21,408 nt of DNA from a virus. The notes under the pieces were generated by a model. It was given only the letters and a program-made list of their open reading frames with translations, did no database searches and was not told the DNA's origin. Of this stretch, positions 1 to 6,971 are shown one piece after another. A program made the position numbers and the translations under genes. The stretch's first letter is position 1; each line of letters begins with the position of its first letter. The stretch covers positions 1-21,408 of the IMG/VR virus record IMGVR_UViG_3300013126_000295. One strand, written 5' to 3'.

Positions 1-3000
1 CCGGTGAAGTGCGCTTCCTGCTGGGATCGACGCCCAAGATGGGCGCCGGTACCAACGTGCAAAAGCGCCTGGTAGGACTGCATCACATCGACGCGCCGTG
101 GCGCCCGTCTGATCTGGAGCAGCGCGAGGGCCGCATCATCCGGCGCGGCAATGAACTGTACGCCCGCGACCCGGACAACTTCGAGGTGTTCATCGGGCGT
201 TACGCAACCGAGCAAACCTACGACACCCGCCGCTGGCAAATTCTGGAACACAAGGCTCGCGGCATTGAACAGTTGCGCAACTACGACGGCACGATCAACG
301 AGATCGACGACATCGAGGGCGAAGCCGCCAACTCTGCCGACATGAAGGCTGCTGCTTCCGGCGATCCGATGATTCTGGAGGAAACCAAGCTGCGCAATGA
401 CGTGCGCCGCCTGGAGCAGTTGCAGGCTGGCCACGCCGATGAAGTGTTGTCGATGACGCGCAAGGCCCGCGATGCACAGGAGTACGCCGACACACACGGG
501 CCGGTTGCCGTGCGCGAGATCAAGGAGATTTTGAGCATCACGGCCAAGCATCCAGTGGATAAGGAAGGGTTCGCGCCTGTTACCGTGCAGGGCGGCAAGC
601 CGCTGTCCGACAAGGAAGCCGCCCACAAGGCGCTGGCATCCGTGTTCGAGAACGTGCGCAGCCACATGATCGACACCGCTTCGGTGCAGTACCGTGGCCT
701 GTCCTTCAAGCTGGAGCACTTCGCCGGTAATGTCATCCTGCGCACCCCCACCGGCAACGGCGGGGCGTGGAGCGCGACTGATCCGTTCTCGCCGTCTGGC
801 ATGGTGCAGCGCCTCAAGAATTACATCGACCGGCTACCGGCGATGCAGGACGAGACGCAGGCACGCATCGAGAAGTCGAAGAAGGATGCCGAGTCCATGC
901 GCGAACTGGTCAAGCAGCCGTTCCCGCAAGCCAAGGACTTGGACGCTGCACGCGAGGCGCACAAGAAGGTTCAGCGTGCGCTGATGGCCAAGGGGCCGGA
1001 AGTGCCAGAAAACCAGAAGGCCGCCGTGGCGTCTGGCATGGAACAGCAGAAAGCGAAGCTGCGCGAACTGGGATTTGGTGATGCGCTGGACGAGTTTTTC
1101 AGCAACGACACCGGGCCGACTGTGCTGGCCACGACCAACGAGAGCCAGCCGTTGCCGGAAGGCGAGTGGCTGTCAGAGGCACAGTTTGCGCAGGTAATTG
1201 AAGAACGAATTGGAAAGTTTGGCCATCAGCCGCCCGTTCTCATTCGGGACAGCGTAATCGACTTGCCCCACATGCGTAATGCAAGTGCAGGGGGAACTGC
1301 CGGTGCCACCACTGGCGGGAAAATCTACCTGTTCCGTGACGCCAACGCGACCACTGCCGATGTTGTTCAAACCTTGTGGCATGAGCTTGTCCATTACGGC
1401 CTCCGTCGCTTCCTGACAAAAGAGCAGTATATCGCTCAGATGCAAAAGCTGTACGACCGTGATCCGTGGGTCAAGGCAAAGGCAGACGCATGGCTGGCCA
1501 CCGATGGCGACGACGTGAAGCAAGCCCGCAAGGCTGGCGAAGCCTACGCCCGTGCTCGTGGCGTTGATGAGGCGCTGGCAGAACTGGCAGAAACCAGCGA
1601 AGGCGAGTACCGCAACAACACGCTCAAGGCCAAGGCTATCCGGCAGGCCGCCCGCTGGATTGCTGCCGTGGCCGAACGCTTCGGGTTCCATGAGTTCGCC
1701 GCCAAGTACCGCGCCGTCACCAACGATGAGGCCCGCGCCCTGGTGCGCAGCATGTTCCAGAAACTGCGCGACGATGCGCCGGCCACCACCAGTGACTGGG
1801 CTTTCACCGCCGATCCGGCTTTCATGGTGCGCCGCATCCAGAACAACCTGATCCAGTTCTTCGGCAACCGGAAGGAGACGCTCAAGACATTCGGCAAGTA
1901 CGACAAGACCCTATCGACCCAGTACCACAAGGCGCTGAAAGACAAGCACTACGGCAAGGTGTTCGCCTATGTGAATGCCATGCAGAACGAGGTTTCGCTG
2001 ACCTCGATCCGGCCTGCCGAGTTGGCACCCGGCGTGCTGCCGCGAGTCGATGACGTGAAATCCGCACTGCGCGGCATCGTCAAGGGCAAGCACGCTGACA
2101 AGAATCTGACGCAGGCCGCCGATGCCGTATTTGCCGGAACACTGGCTGGAAGCAATGTCATGGCCGGGAAGGTGTGGAGTGACGACGAATTGCACAGCAA
2201 GTTCGGCATGAACGACACGGGCATTGCTTTGTACCGCCAGACCCGCGCTGCCATTGACGCCAGCCTGGATGAAGTAGCAGCCGCCGAATCCTACGCCATG
2301 GCGCAGGGCATCGTGCCCAAGTCAATGCGCCGGCAGATCATCGACAACCCGCGACTGGCCGAAGGCCTGATCGTTGGCGAACTGGAGAACCAGATCAAGC
2401 TGCTGAATGTGGCGATCCGCAATGCCAAGCGCCAAGGCAATGAACAGCAGCAGTCAGAGTACGAAGCCATGCGCGGCCAGTATTCCGACACCAAGCGCAA
2501 GGTGGAAAAGATTTTCGTGACCGCCAAGAACCTCAAACTGGCCGGGTATGCCCCGCTGATGCGCTTTGGCAAATGGACGGTGACAGTGCAGAGCATCGAC
2601 CCAACCACTGGCAATGTGCTGCGTGACGATGAAGGCAAGCCGCTGACCGAATACTTCGGCAAGTTCGAGACGGAGGGCGAGGCTATCTCTGTGCGGCACC
2701 AGATGGAAGCACGGTACAAGGATCATGACGACATTCGGGTGAAGGCTGGCGTGGATAGTCAGGCCGCGCATGAGCTGTACGCCGGCATCTCGCCGGAAAC
2801 CATCGCCCTGTTCGGTGAAGCCGTCGGCGCCAATGAAGTCACCCAGAAGTATTACCAGATGGCCCTGTCCGAACGCAGCGCCTTGAAGCGCCGCCTCGAA
2901 CGGAAGGGCACGGCTGGCTACAGCGATGATCTGCCCCGCGTGCTGTCGAACTTCATCACTAGCAATGGCCGCTTTACCGCCCAGCGTTACTACCTGCGCG

Positions 3001-4604
3001 ACCTGAACAACGCCATCAAGTACATCCCGCAGGAAAAGGGCGATGTGAAGGACGAGGCCATGCGCCTCAAGCAGTTCGTGCTGAACCCGAACGACCCAGC
3101 CGCCCCGGTATCGTCGGTCATGTTCGCGTGGTTCCTTGGCGGCTCCGTGGCTGCTGCGCTGGTGAACATGACGCAGCCGGTGATGATGACCGGCCCGTAC
3201 CTGTCGCAGCACGGCGTGGCCACCGCCAGCAAGGCGCTGGCCAAGGCCATTCCCTACGCCATGGGCAAGAAGGAGATCACCGACGCCGAACTCAAGTCGG
3301 CACTCAAGCGTGCCAGTCAGGAGGGAATCGTCGATGCGCAGGAGATTTTCCACCTCTACAGCGTAGGGGCGCAGGGCGTGGCGTCTGGCCTGGTCAATTC
3401 GCTGGCACGGTTGCCCGGTGTTGGCGGGGCGATCAAGGCCGGTAGCGAGGATGCACGGGCACGCATCAATGCTTTCCTGACGCTGTGGGGTTCCATGTTC
3501 TCGCTGGCCGAGGGCTTCAACCGCAAGCTGACATTCCTTGCGGCATGGGACGTGGCCAAGGCCAACAAGGAGGCCAACCCCTACGCCTTCGCCGTGCGGG
3601 CAGTCAATGAAACGCAGGGCATCTACAACAAGGTGAATCGCCCCAACTGGGCGCGCAACGCAGCGGGCCGTGTGATTCTGACCTTCAAGCAGTTCAGCCT
3701 GATGTACATCGAACTGCTGTCGCGCATGTGGAATCGGGGCGGGCCGGAAGGCAAGCGGGCCGCGCTCATCATGCTGGCGATGCTGATGCTGGCATCCGGC
3801 GAGGAAGGCTTGCCGTTCGCGCAGGATCTGGACGACCTGATCGACACCATCGGCCAGATGTTCGGACTCGATACCAACATGCGCCGCAACAAGCGCCGTC
3901 TGGCCCACGAGATTCTTGGCAAGGCCTTGGGCGACCTGTTCCTGTATGGCGTGTCGGCTCAACTGCCGATTGACCTGTCAGGGCGCCTTGGTCTGGGCAA
4001 CCTGATCCCAGGCACTGGCGTTCTCAAGCCGTCGGATGAGCAGATGCGCGGGCGCAACGTGGCTGAAATCTTCGGCCCGACTGCTGGCATGGCTACCCAG
4101 ATCGGCGATGCCTACGACGCAGCGACCGAGGGCAACGCCGGCAAGGCGCTACAGAATCTGGCGCCGAAGGCGATCAAGGACGTGATGGCTGCCGGAGAGA
4201 TGGCGAAGAAGGGTTACGCGACCGATGCCAAGGGGCGCAAGGTGGTGGATGTTGGGCTGGGGGATGCCGTGGCCAAGGGGATCGGATTCAACCCGACCAC
4301 GGTTGCCCAGACGCACCGCAAGACCATGCCGATTCAGCAGGACATTGCCTTGCAGAAGCGCACCGAGTCGGCCATCGTGTATCAGTGGGCCAGGGGTGTT
4401 GCCGACGGCGACGATGCCATGGTCAATGAGGCCATGAAGCGCCGAGACAAGTGGAACGAGTCGAACCCAAGGACGCCCATCGCCATCAGGAGCACGCAGA
4501 TCCGTGACCGGGTGCGGCAGATGGCGACGGAGAAGGATGCCCGGTTACTCGGACAGACCCCCAAGGAGATGCGCGGAACGGTGGGACTCGACCTCGCCGA
4601 CTAA
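1..4604 (+). CDS. Giant phage polyvalent protein, C-terminal 1,530+ residues (5' end outside window)
   Basis: The frame is open at the left edge, so the N-terminus lies outside the window. The first ~50 visible residues carry superfamily 2 helicase motifs V and VI (GAGTNVQKRL, then QREGRIIRRGN), as in the C-terminal lobe of DarB-type antirestriction helicases. A charged, coiled-coil-prone stretch follows, then a zincin motif HELVH (1380-1394) with a downstream DEALAELAE segment that could give the third zinc ligand. The last ~500 residues include a hydrophobic patch around 3100-3200 and a region (3600-3730) resembling the large polyvalent-protein-associated domains, probably LPD38. Proteins of this architecture are late products, often packaged and ejected with the DNA, and some protect it from restriction. 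I infer a virion-associated protein; a specific antirestriction role is unproven. The domain order and length make a phage origin nearly certain. Confidence 0.85.
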   Translation, partial: GEVRFLLGSTPKMGAGTNVQKRLVGLHHIDAPWRPSDLEQREGRIIRRGNELYARDPDNFEVFIGRYATEQTYDTRRWQILEHKARGIEQLRNYDGTINEIDDIEGEAANSADMKAAASGDPMILEETKLRNDVRRLEQLQAGHADEVLSMTRKARDAQEYADTHGPVAVREIKEILSITAKHPVDKEGFAPVTVQGGKPLSDKEAAHKALASVFENVRSHMIDTASVQYRGLSFKLEHFAGNVILRTPTGNGGAWSATDPFSPSGMVQRLKNYIDRLPAMQDETQARIEKSKKDAESMRELVKQPFPQAKDLDAAREAHKKVQRALMAKGPEVPENQKAAVASGMEQQKAKLRELGFGDALDEFFSNDTGPTVLATTNESQPLPEGEWLSEAQFAQVIEERIGKFGHQPPVLIRDSVIDLPHMRNASAGGTAGATTGGKIYLFRDANATTADVVQTLWHELVHYGLRRFLTKEQYIAQMQKLYDRDPWVKAKADAWLATDGDDVKQARKAGEAYARARGVDEALAELAETSEGEYRNNTLKAKAIRQAARWIAAVAERFGFHEFAAKYRAVTNDEARALVRSMFQKLRDDAPATTSDWAFTADPAFMVRRIQNNLIQFFGNRKETLKTFGKYDKTLSTQYHKALKDKHYGKVFAYVNAMQNEVSLTSIRPAELAPGVLPRVDDVKSALRGIVKGKHADKNLTQAADAVFAGTLAGSNVMAGKVWSDDELHSKFGMNDTGIALYRQTRAAIDASLDEVAAAESYAMAQGIVPKSMRRQIIDNPRLAEGLIVGELENQIKLLNVAIRNAKRQGNEQQQSEYEAMRGQYSDTKRKVEKIFVTAKNLKLAGYAPLMRFGKWTVTVQSIDPTTGNVLRDDEGKPLTEYFGKFETEGEAISVRHQMEARYKDHDDIRVKAGVDSQAAHELYAGISPETIALFGEAVGANEVTQKYYQMALSERSALKRRLERKGTAGYSDDLPRVLSNFITSNGRFTAQRYYLRDLNNAIKYIPQEKGDVKDEAMRLKQFVLNPNDPAAPVSSVMFAWFLGGSVAAALVNMTQPVMMTGPYLSQHGVATASKALAKAIPYAMGKKEITDAELKSALKRASQEGIVDAQEIFHLYSVGAQGVASGLVNSLARLPGVGGAIKAGSEDARARINAFLTLWGSMFSLAEGFNRKLTFLAAWDVAKANKEANPYAFAVRAVNETQGIYNKVNRPNWARNAAGRVILTFKQFSLMYIELLSRMWNRGGPEGKRAALIMLAMLMLASGEEGLPFAQDLDDLIDTIGQMFGLDTNMRRNKRRLAHEILGKALGDLFLYGVSAQLPIDLSGRLGLGNLIPGTGVLKPSDEQMRGRNVAEIFGPTAGMATQIGDAYDAATEGNAGKALQNLAPKAIKDVMAAGEMAKKGYATDAKGRKVVDVGLGDAVAKGIGFNPTTVAQTHRKTMPIQQDIALQKRTESAIVYQWARGVADGDDAMVNEAMKRRDKWNESNPRTPIAIRSTQIRDRVRQMATEKDARLLGQTPKEMRGTVGLDLAD

Positions 4605-4781
4605 GGACAGGACGCCGGCCAGGCTGGCGTCCGTCTGCCGCTTCACGGCGGCAAGGTGAGTGAGCAGGTAGTGGTTCAGTTCGCGCAGGCGGTTCAGTTC
4701 ATCAATGGCCGCCTGTGTGACTGCGGTATCCTCTGCATTGTTCAGGACGTGCTCAAGATTGCTGGTTGAAACTGGATGCAT
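4545..4781 (-). CDS. Small hypothetical protein, 78 aa, convergent with the giant gene
   Basis: I do not recognise a family. The start at 4781 is chosen because AAGGGA lies 6 nt upstream; the frame is open for 21 more codons but without a comparable ribosome binding site. The protein is mostly helical (segments AAIDELNRLRELNHYLLTHL and ASLAGVLSLVGEVESH), with no signal peptide or membrane span. Its last 60 bases overlap the 3' end of the polyvalent gene on the other strand. It lies beside the attachment region, so in a prophage it would be at the end distal to int and could be a lysogenic cargo gene. That role is inference from position. Confidence 0.6.
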   Translation of the reverse strand: MHPVSTSNLEHVLNNAEDTAVTQAAIDELNRLRELNHYLLTHLAAVKRQTDASLAGVLSLVGEVESHRSAHLLGGLSE

Positions 4782-4991
4782 GCTGTTTCCCTTGTGGTTG
4801 TTGAATGGGAAACCACGATATGCCGCCGTTATGCTGCGCTGCAATTTGGCTGTCCTTCTGCTATCGTGTTCGCTTTCGCCGACGATTACGGCAAACCCCG
4901 AGATTTTCTGGCATGGTATTTTTCATGGTATCGTCAAATGATGCACCGCACAAAAACAAATAGAATCAACGGCTTGCAAAGCCTGTTAATA

Positions 4992-5006
4992 ATCGAGTGG
5001 GAATGA
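4992..5006 (+). other. attP: Putative attP core, matching the guaA 3' end
   Basis: The sequence ATCGAGTGGGAATGA translates as Ile-Glu-Trp-Glu-stop. The GMP synthase GuaA of proteobacteria ends in ...PPATIEWE, and the guaA 3' end is a known target of tyrosine integrases of the family found next door. Recombination here would rebuild the guaA C-terminus and leave int just downstream of guaA and in the same direction, the usual arrangement for guaA-inserted elements. The core may be longer than the 15 bases visible. The host site itself is not in the window. Confidence 0.7.
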
Positions 5007-5020
5007 TTTAATGTCTCGTA

Positions 5021-5038
5021 CCGTCTGGCACCAGACGG
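5021..5038. repeat. Perfect 8-bp inverted repeat with 2-nt centre
   Basis: CCGTCTGG-CA-CCAGACGG lies 14 bases right of the attP core and 14 bases before the terminator. It has no T tract, so it is not itself a classical terminator. It may be a protein-binding palindrome in the P' arm. Confidence 0.6.
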
Positions 5039-5052
5039 CATAAAACCACCGT

Positions 5053-5078
5053 AAGCCCGCGTCACTGCGGGCTTTTTT
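5053..5078 (+). terminator. Rho-independent terminator between attP core and int
   Basis: The stem AAGCCCGC pairs with GCGGGCTT across the loop GTCACT and runs into six T residues on the + strand. It would stop rightward late transcription before int in the free phage and, once integrated, would stop guaA transcripts about 50 bases after the gene. Confidence 0.8.
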
Positions 5079-5311
5079 GTTGTTTGTGTCTGGTATTGCC
5101 ATGCACCACAAAGCATCCGCAAGGAGTTATTCGGCGTGGTACTTCCAATGGTATTATTTTCAGGCGCCCGGAAATTCAGGCCGATACCATCCATTGATGA
5201 TGTGGGTTTGCATGGTATCGAAACCGTGAAAGTCTAGGCGTGGTGCGGTTTTGCGGCGTTTTTTATGGTTCATTGAATCATGGTATCGCCAACCACCGCC
5301 AATACCATGAC

Positions 5312-5335
5312 CGAACGAACGAACGAACGAACGAA
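5312..5335 (+). repeat. Six tandem CGAA units abutting the int ribosome binding site
   Basis: Six exact CGAA copies end directly against GGAG of the int ribosome binding site. They lie upstream of the preferred int start, but in frame with an alternative ATG at 5280, where they would encode an ERTNERTKER-like stretch. Confidence 0.85.
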
Positions 5336-5345
5336 GGAGCGTGCC

Positions 5346-6542
5346 ATGCTTACGGATACCAAGCTGCGCAACCTCAAGGCGCAGGACAAGATGTACAAGG
5401 TGGCCGACAGAGACGGCCTCTATGTGGCCGTCACCAAAGCGGGCGGCATCTCATTCCGCTACAACTACTCGCTCAACGGCAGGCAGGAAACGGTGACGTT
5501 CGGCCAGTACGGCGTGGGCGGGATCACGCTGGCCGAAGCACGGGAACGGCTGGTCGAAGCCAAGAAGATGATTGCCGCTGGCAAGTCGCCCGCCCGTGAG
5601 AAGGCCAGAAGCAAGAACCGGGAGAAGGACGCCAAGACGTTCGACGACTGGGCGCAGGGCTGGCTGCGCGGGTACGAGATGGCTGAATCCACCCGTGACA
5701 TGCGCCGCGCAACCTACGAGCGAGAACTGAAACCGGCCTTCGGCAACAAGCTGATGACCGAGATCAGCCACGACGACTTGCGCGATCTGGCCGACAAGAT
5801 CGTGGCCAGGGGGGCGCCGGCCACGGCGGTGCATTGCCGGGAAGTGGTGATGCAGATCTACCGCTGGGCGAACGAACGCGGGCAGCGCCTGGAGAACCCT
5901 GCTGACATGGTGAGGCCGACGGCGATTGCCAGGTTCGCGCCGCGTGAGCGTGCCCTGTCGCCTGACGAGATCGGCCTGATGTACGAGTATCTGGACAAGG
6001 TATCGGCAGGCCCGCAGTTCAAGGTGGCGTGCAAGCTGTTGCTGCTGACGATGGTGCGCAAGGGCGAACTGACCGATGCCAAGTGGAGCGAGATCAGTTT
6101 CACGGATGCCCTATGGACGATCCCGAAGGAGAGGATGAAGCGCCGCAATCCGCATCTGGTGTTCCTGTCACGGCAGGCGCTGGACATCTTCATTGCGCTC
6201 AAGACCTTTGCCGGTGGATCTGAATGGGTGTTGCCGTCGCGCTACGATGCTGACGCGCCGATGAGCAACGCCACGCTGAATCGTGTGCTGGAACTGGTCT
6301 ATACGATGGCGCAGAAGGACGGCAAGGAACTTGGCAAGTTCGGGCCGCACGACTTGCGCCGCACGGCCAGCACCTTGCTGCACGAGGCCGGGTACAACAC
6401 GGATTGGATCGAGAAATGCCTTGCCCACGAACAGAAGGGGGTACGGGCGGTGTACAACAAGGCCGAGTACCGGGAGCAGCGCACGGCCATGTTGCAGGAT
6501 TGGGCAGACATGATCGACAAATGGGCGATCAGGAAACAATGA
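5346..6542 (+). CDS. int: Tyrosine recombinase / phage integrase, 398 aa
   Basis: This enzyme would insert the phage into, and with a directionality factor excise it from, the host chromosome. Residues ~1-80 match the arm-DNA-binding (DUF4102) domain of P4-type integrases (DGLYVAVTKAGG, FGQYG, LAEAR). A SAM-like core-binding domain spans ~95-190. The catalytic domain shows R238 (MVRKGEL), H335-x-x-R338 (HDLRRTAS), H361 and the nucleophile Y370, so it appears intact. The start at 5346 is preferred because AAGGAG lies 6 nt upstream; an ATG at 5280 adds 22 residues encoded by the CGAA repeat. Family members often use tRNA, ssrA or guaA sites, which fits the upstream guaA-like core. The 3' end overlaps the convergent AlpA-like gene by 14 bases. 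Confidence 0.95.
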   Translation: MLTDTKLRNLKAQDKMYKVADRDGLYVAVTKAGGISFRYNYSLNGRQETVTFGQYGVGGITLAEARERLVEAKKMIAAGKSPAREKARSKNREKDAKTFDDWAQGWLRGYEMAESTRDMRRATYERELKPAFGNKLMTEISHDDLRDLADKIVARGAPATAVHCREVVMQIYRWANERGQRLENPADMVRPTAIARFAPRERALSPDEIGLMYEYLDKVSAGPQFKVACKLLLLTMVRKGELTDAKWSEISFTDALWTIPKERMKRRNPHLVFLSRQALDIFIALKTFAGGSEWVLPSRYDADAPMSNATLNRVLELVYTMAQKDGKELGKFGPHDLRRTASTLLHEAGYNTDWIEKCLAHEQKGVRAVYNKAEYREQRTAMLQDWADMIDKWAIRKQ

Positions 6543-6744
6543 CCGTCTGGCCGGGGCGTGCCGCCTGTGCGCCCGATGCCTTGCGGCTCTCGATCCAGTT
6601 GGTGACTTCGGCCAAGTCCCAGGCGACATTGCGGCTTGTGAGGGCAATGCGCTTGGGGAAGTCACCGCGCTTTTCCATGTTGTAGATGGCCTTCTCCGAC
6701 AACGGGATCATGCCCAGCAGTGTTTTCTTGTTGATGAGTTGCAT
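6529..6744 (-). CDS. AlpA-family DNA-binding protein, likely excisionase, 71 aa
   Basis: The protein has the AlpA/MerR-like helix-turn-helix pattern: LINKKTLLGMIPLSEKAIYN, then a turn with KRGDFPKRI and a W-x3-EV-x2-W-I segment. AlpA proteins activate int transcription or act as excisionases (directionality factors). The start at 6744 follows a GAGG-containing stretch and gives the normal length for the family; the longer open frame upstream is arginine-rich and unlikely to be coding. It is the last gene of the leftward operon and converges on int, so expression of the early operon would yield this protein when the phage is induced. The excisionase role is inferred. Confidence 0.85.
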   Translation of the reverse strand: MQLINKKTLLGMIPLSEKAIYNMEKRGDFPKRIALTSRNVAWDLAEVTNWIESRKASGAQAARPGQTVIVS

Positions 6745-6755
6745 GATCGCCTCGC

Positions 6756-6971
6756 CTAAAAAGGTATCTCGTCCCACTTCCACTCGGGGCAGCCTTGCGC
6801 CTTGACCTCGGGCGGCGGTTCCACACCACCGGCACGCTTGCAGCCACGCCCGTCGAAGGCATCGCATGACCCGCATCCGGTGTTGATGGATTCGAGAAAA
6901 CTGATTTCCATGCGCAGCACTTCGATGCGCTTGGCGATTTCTTTCTTTGTGGTGTAAAGGGCTTCGCTCAA
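6756..6971 (-). CDS. Small cysteine-rich hypothetical protein, 71 aa, TTG start
   Basis: I do not recognise a family. The TTG start at 6971 overlaps the helicase stop codon by 4 bases (TTGA) and has AGGTGG about 6 nt upstream, so translation is probably coupled. The N-terminal 30 residues form a charged helix (KKEIAKRIEVLRMEISFLES). The middle has CGSC, then GC and GC, enough for one zinc site. An internal ATG at about codon 21 is possible but would remove most of the helix. Its position between helicase and AlpA-like genes suggests an accessory early protein. Confidence 0.7.
   Translation of the reverse strand: MSEALYTTKKEIAKRIEVLRMEISFLESINTGCGSCDAFDGRGCKRAGGVEPPPEVKAQGCPEWKWDEIPF

Larger units (their letters stand above)
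4912..5310. repeat. Seven ATGGTAT repeats flanking the attP core (putative arm-type Int/Xis sites)
   Basis: ATGGTAT occurs on the + strand at 4913, 4925, 5148, 5212 and 5280, and inverted at 5184-5190 and 5302-5308. Three direct copies extend to CATGGTATCG (4924, 5211, 5279), and the inverted copy at 5182-5190 reads CGATACCAT. Two copies lie left of the core and five right, like the P and P' arms of lambda-type attP sites. Binding by the N-terminal domain of Int, or by the AlpA-like protein, is inferred. Confidence 0.65.
4782..5345. other. Attachment and regulatory region (attP), no gene
   Basis: This 564-base stretch lies between the small leftward gene and int. It is more AT-rich than its surroundings and contains the guaA-like core, seven ATGGTAT repeats, a perfect palindrome, a terminator and a tetranucleotide repeat, each listed separately. 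A short open frame through 4776-5006 is not a gene candidate, but its last codons show the guaA-like end. I see no convincing sigma-70 promoter for int. Confidence 0.75.

Noticed and set aside
2454-3962. Long open frame (502 codons) on the - strand
   Set aside because: It is antisense to the polyvalent gene, whose reading frame carries family features throughout; no ribosome binding site or motif supports it.
4776-5006. 76-codon frame ending in IEWE
   Set aside because: It has no ribosome binding site and an implausible protein upstream of the last residues; only the end is meaningful, as the guaA-like att core.
4900-5100. tRNA or tmRNA fragment as the integration target
   Set aside because: I looked for a T-arm and CCA-type 3' end near the core and saw none; the guaA end explains the site better.
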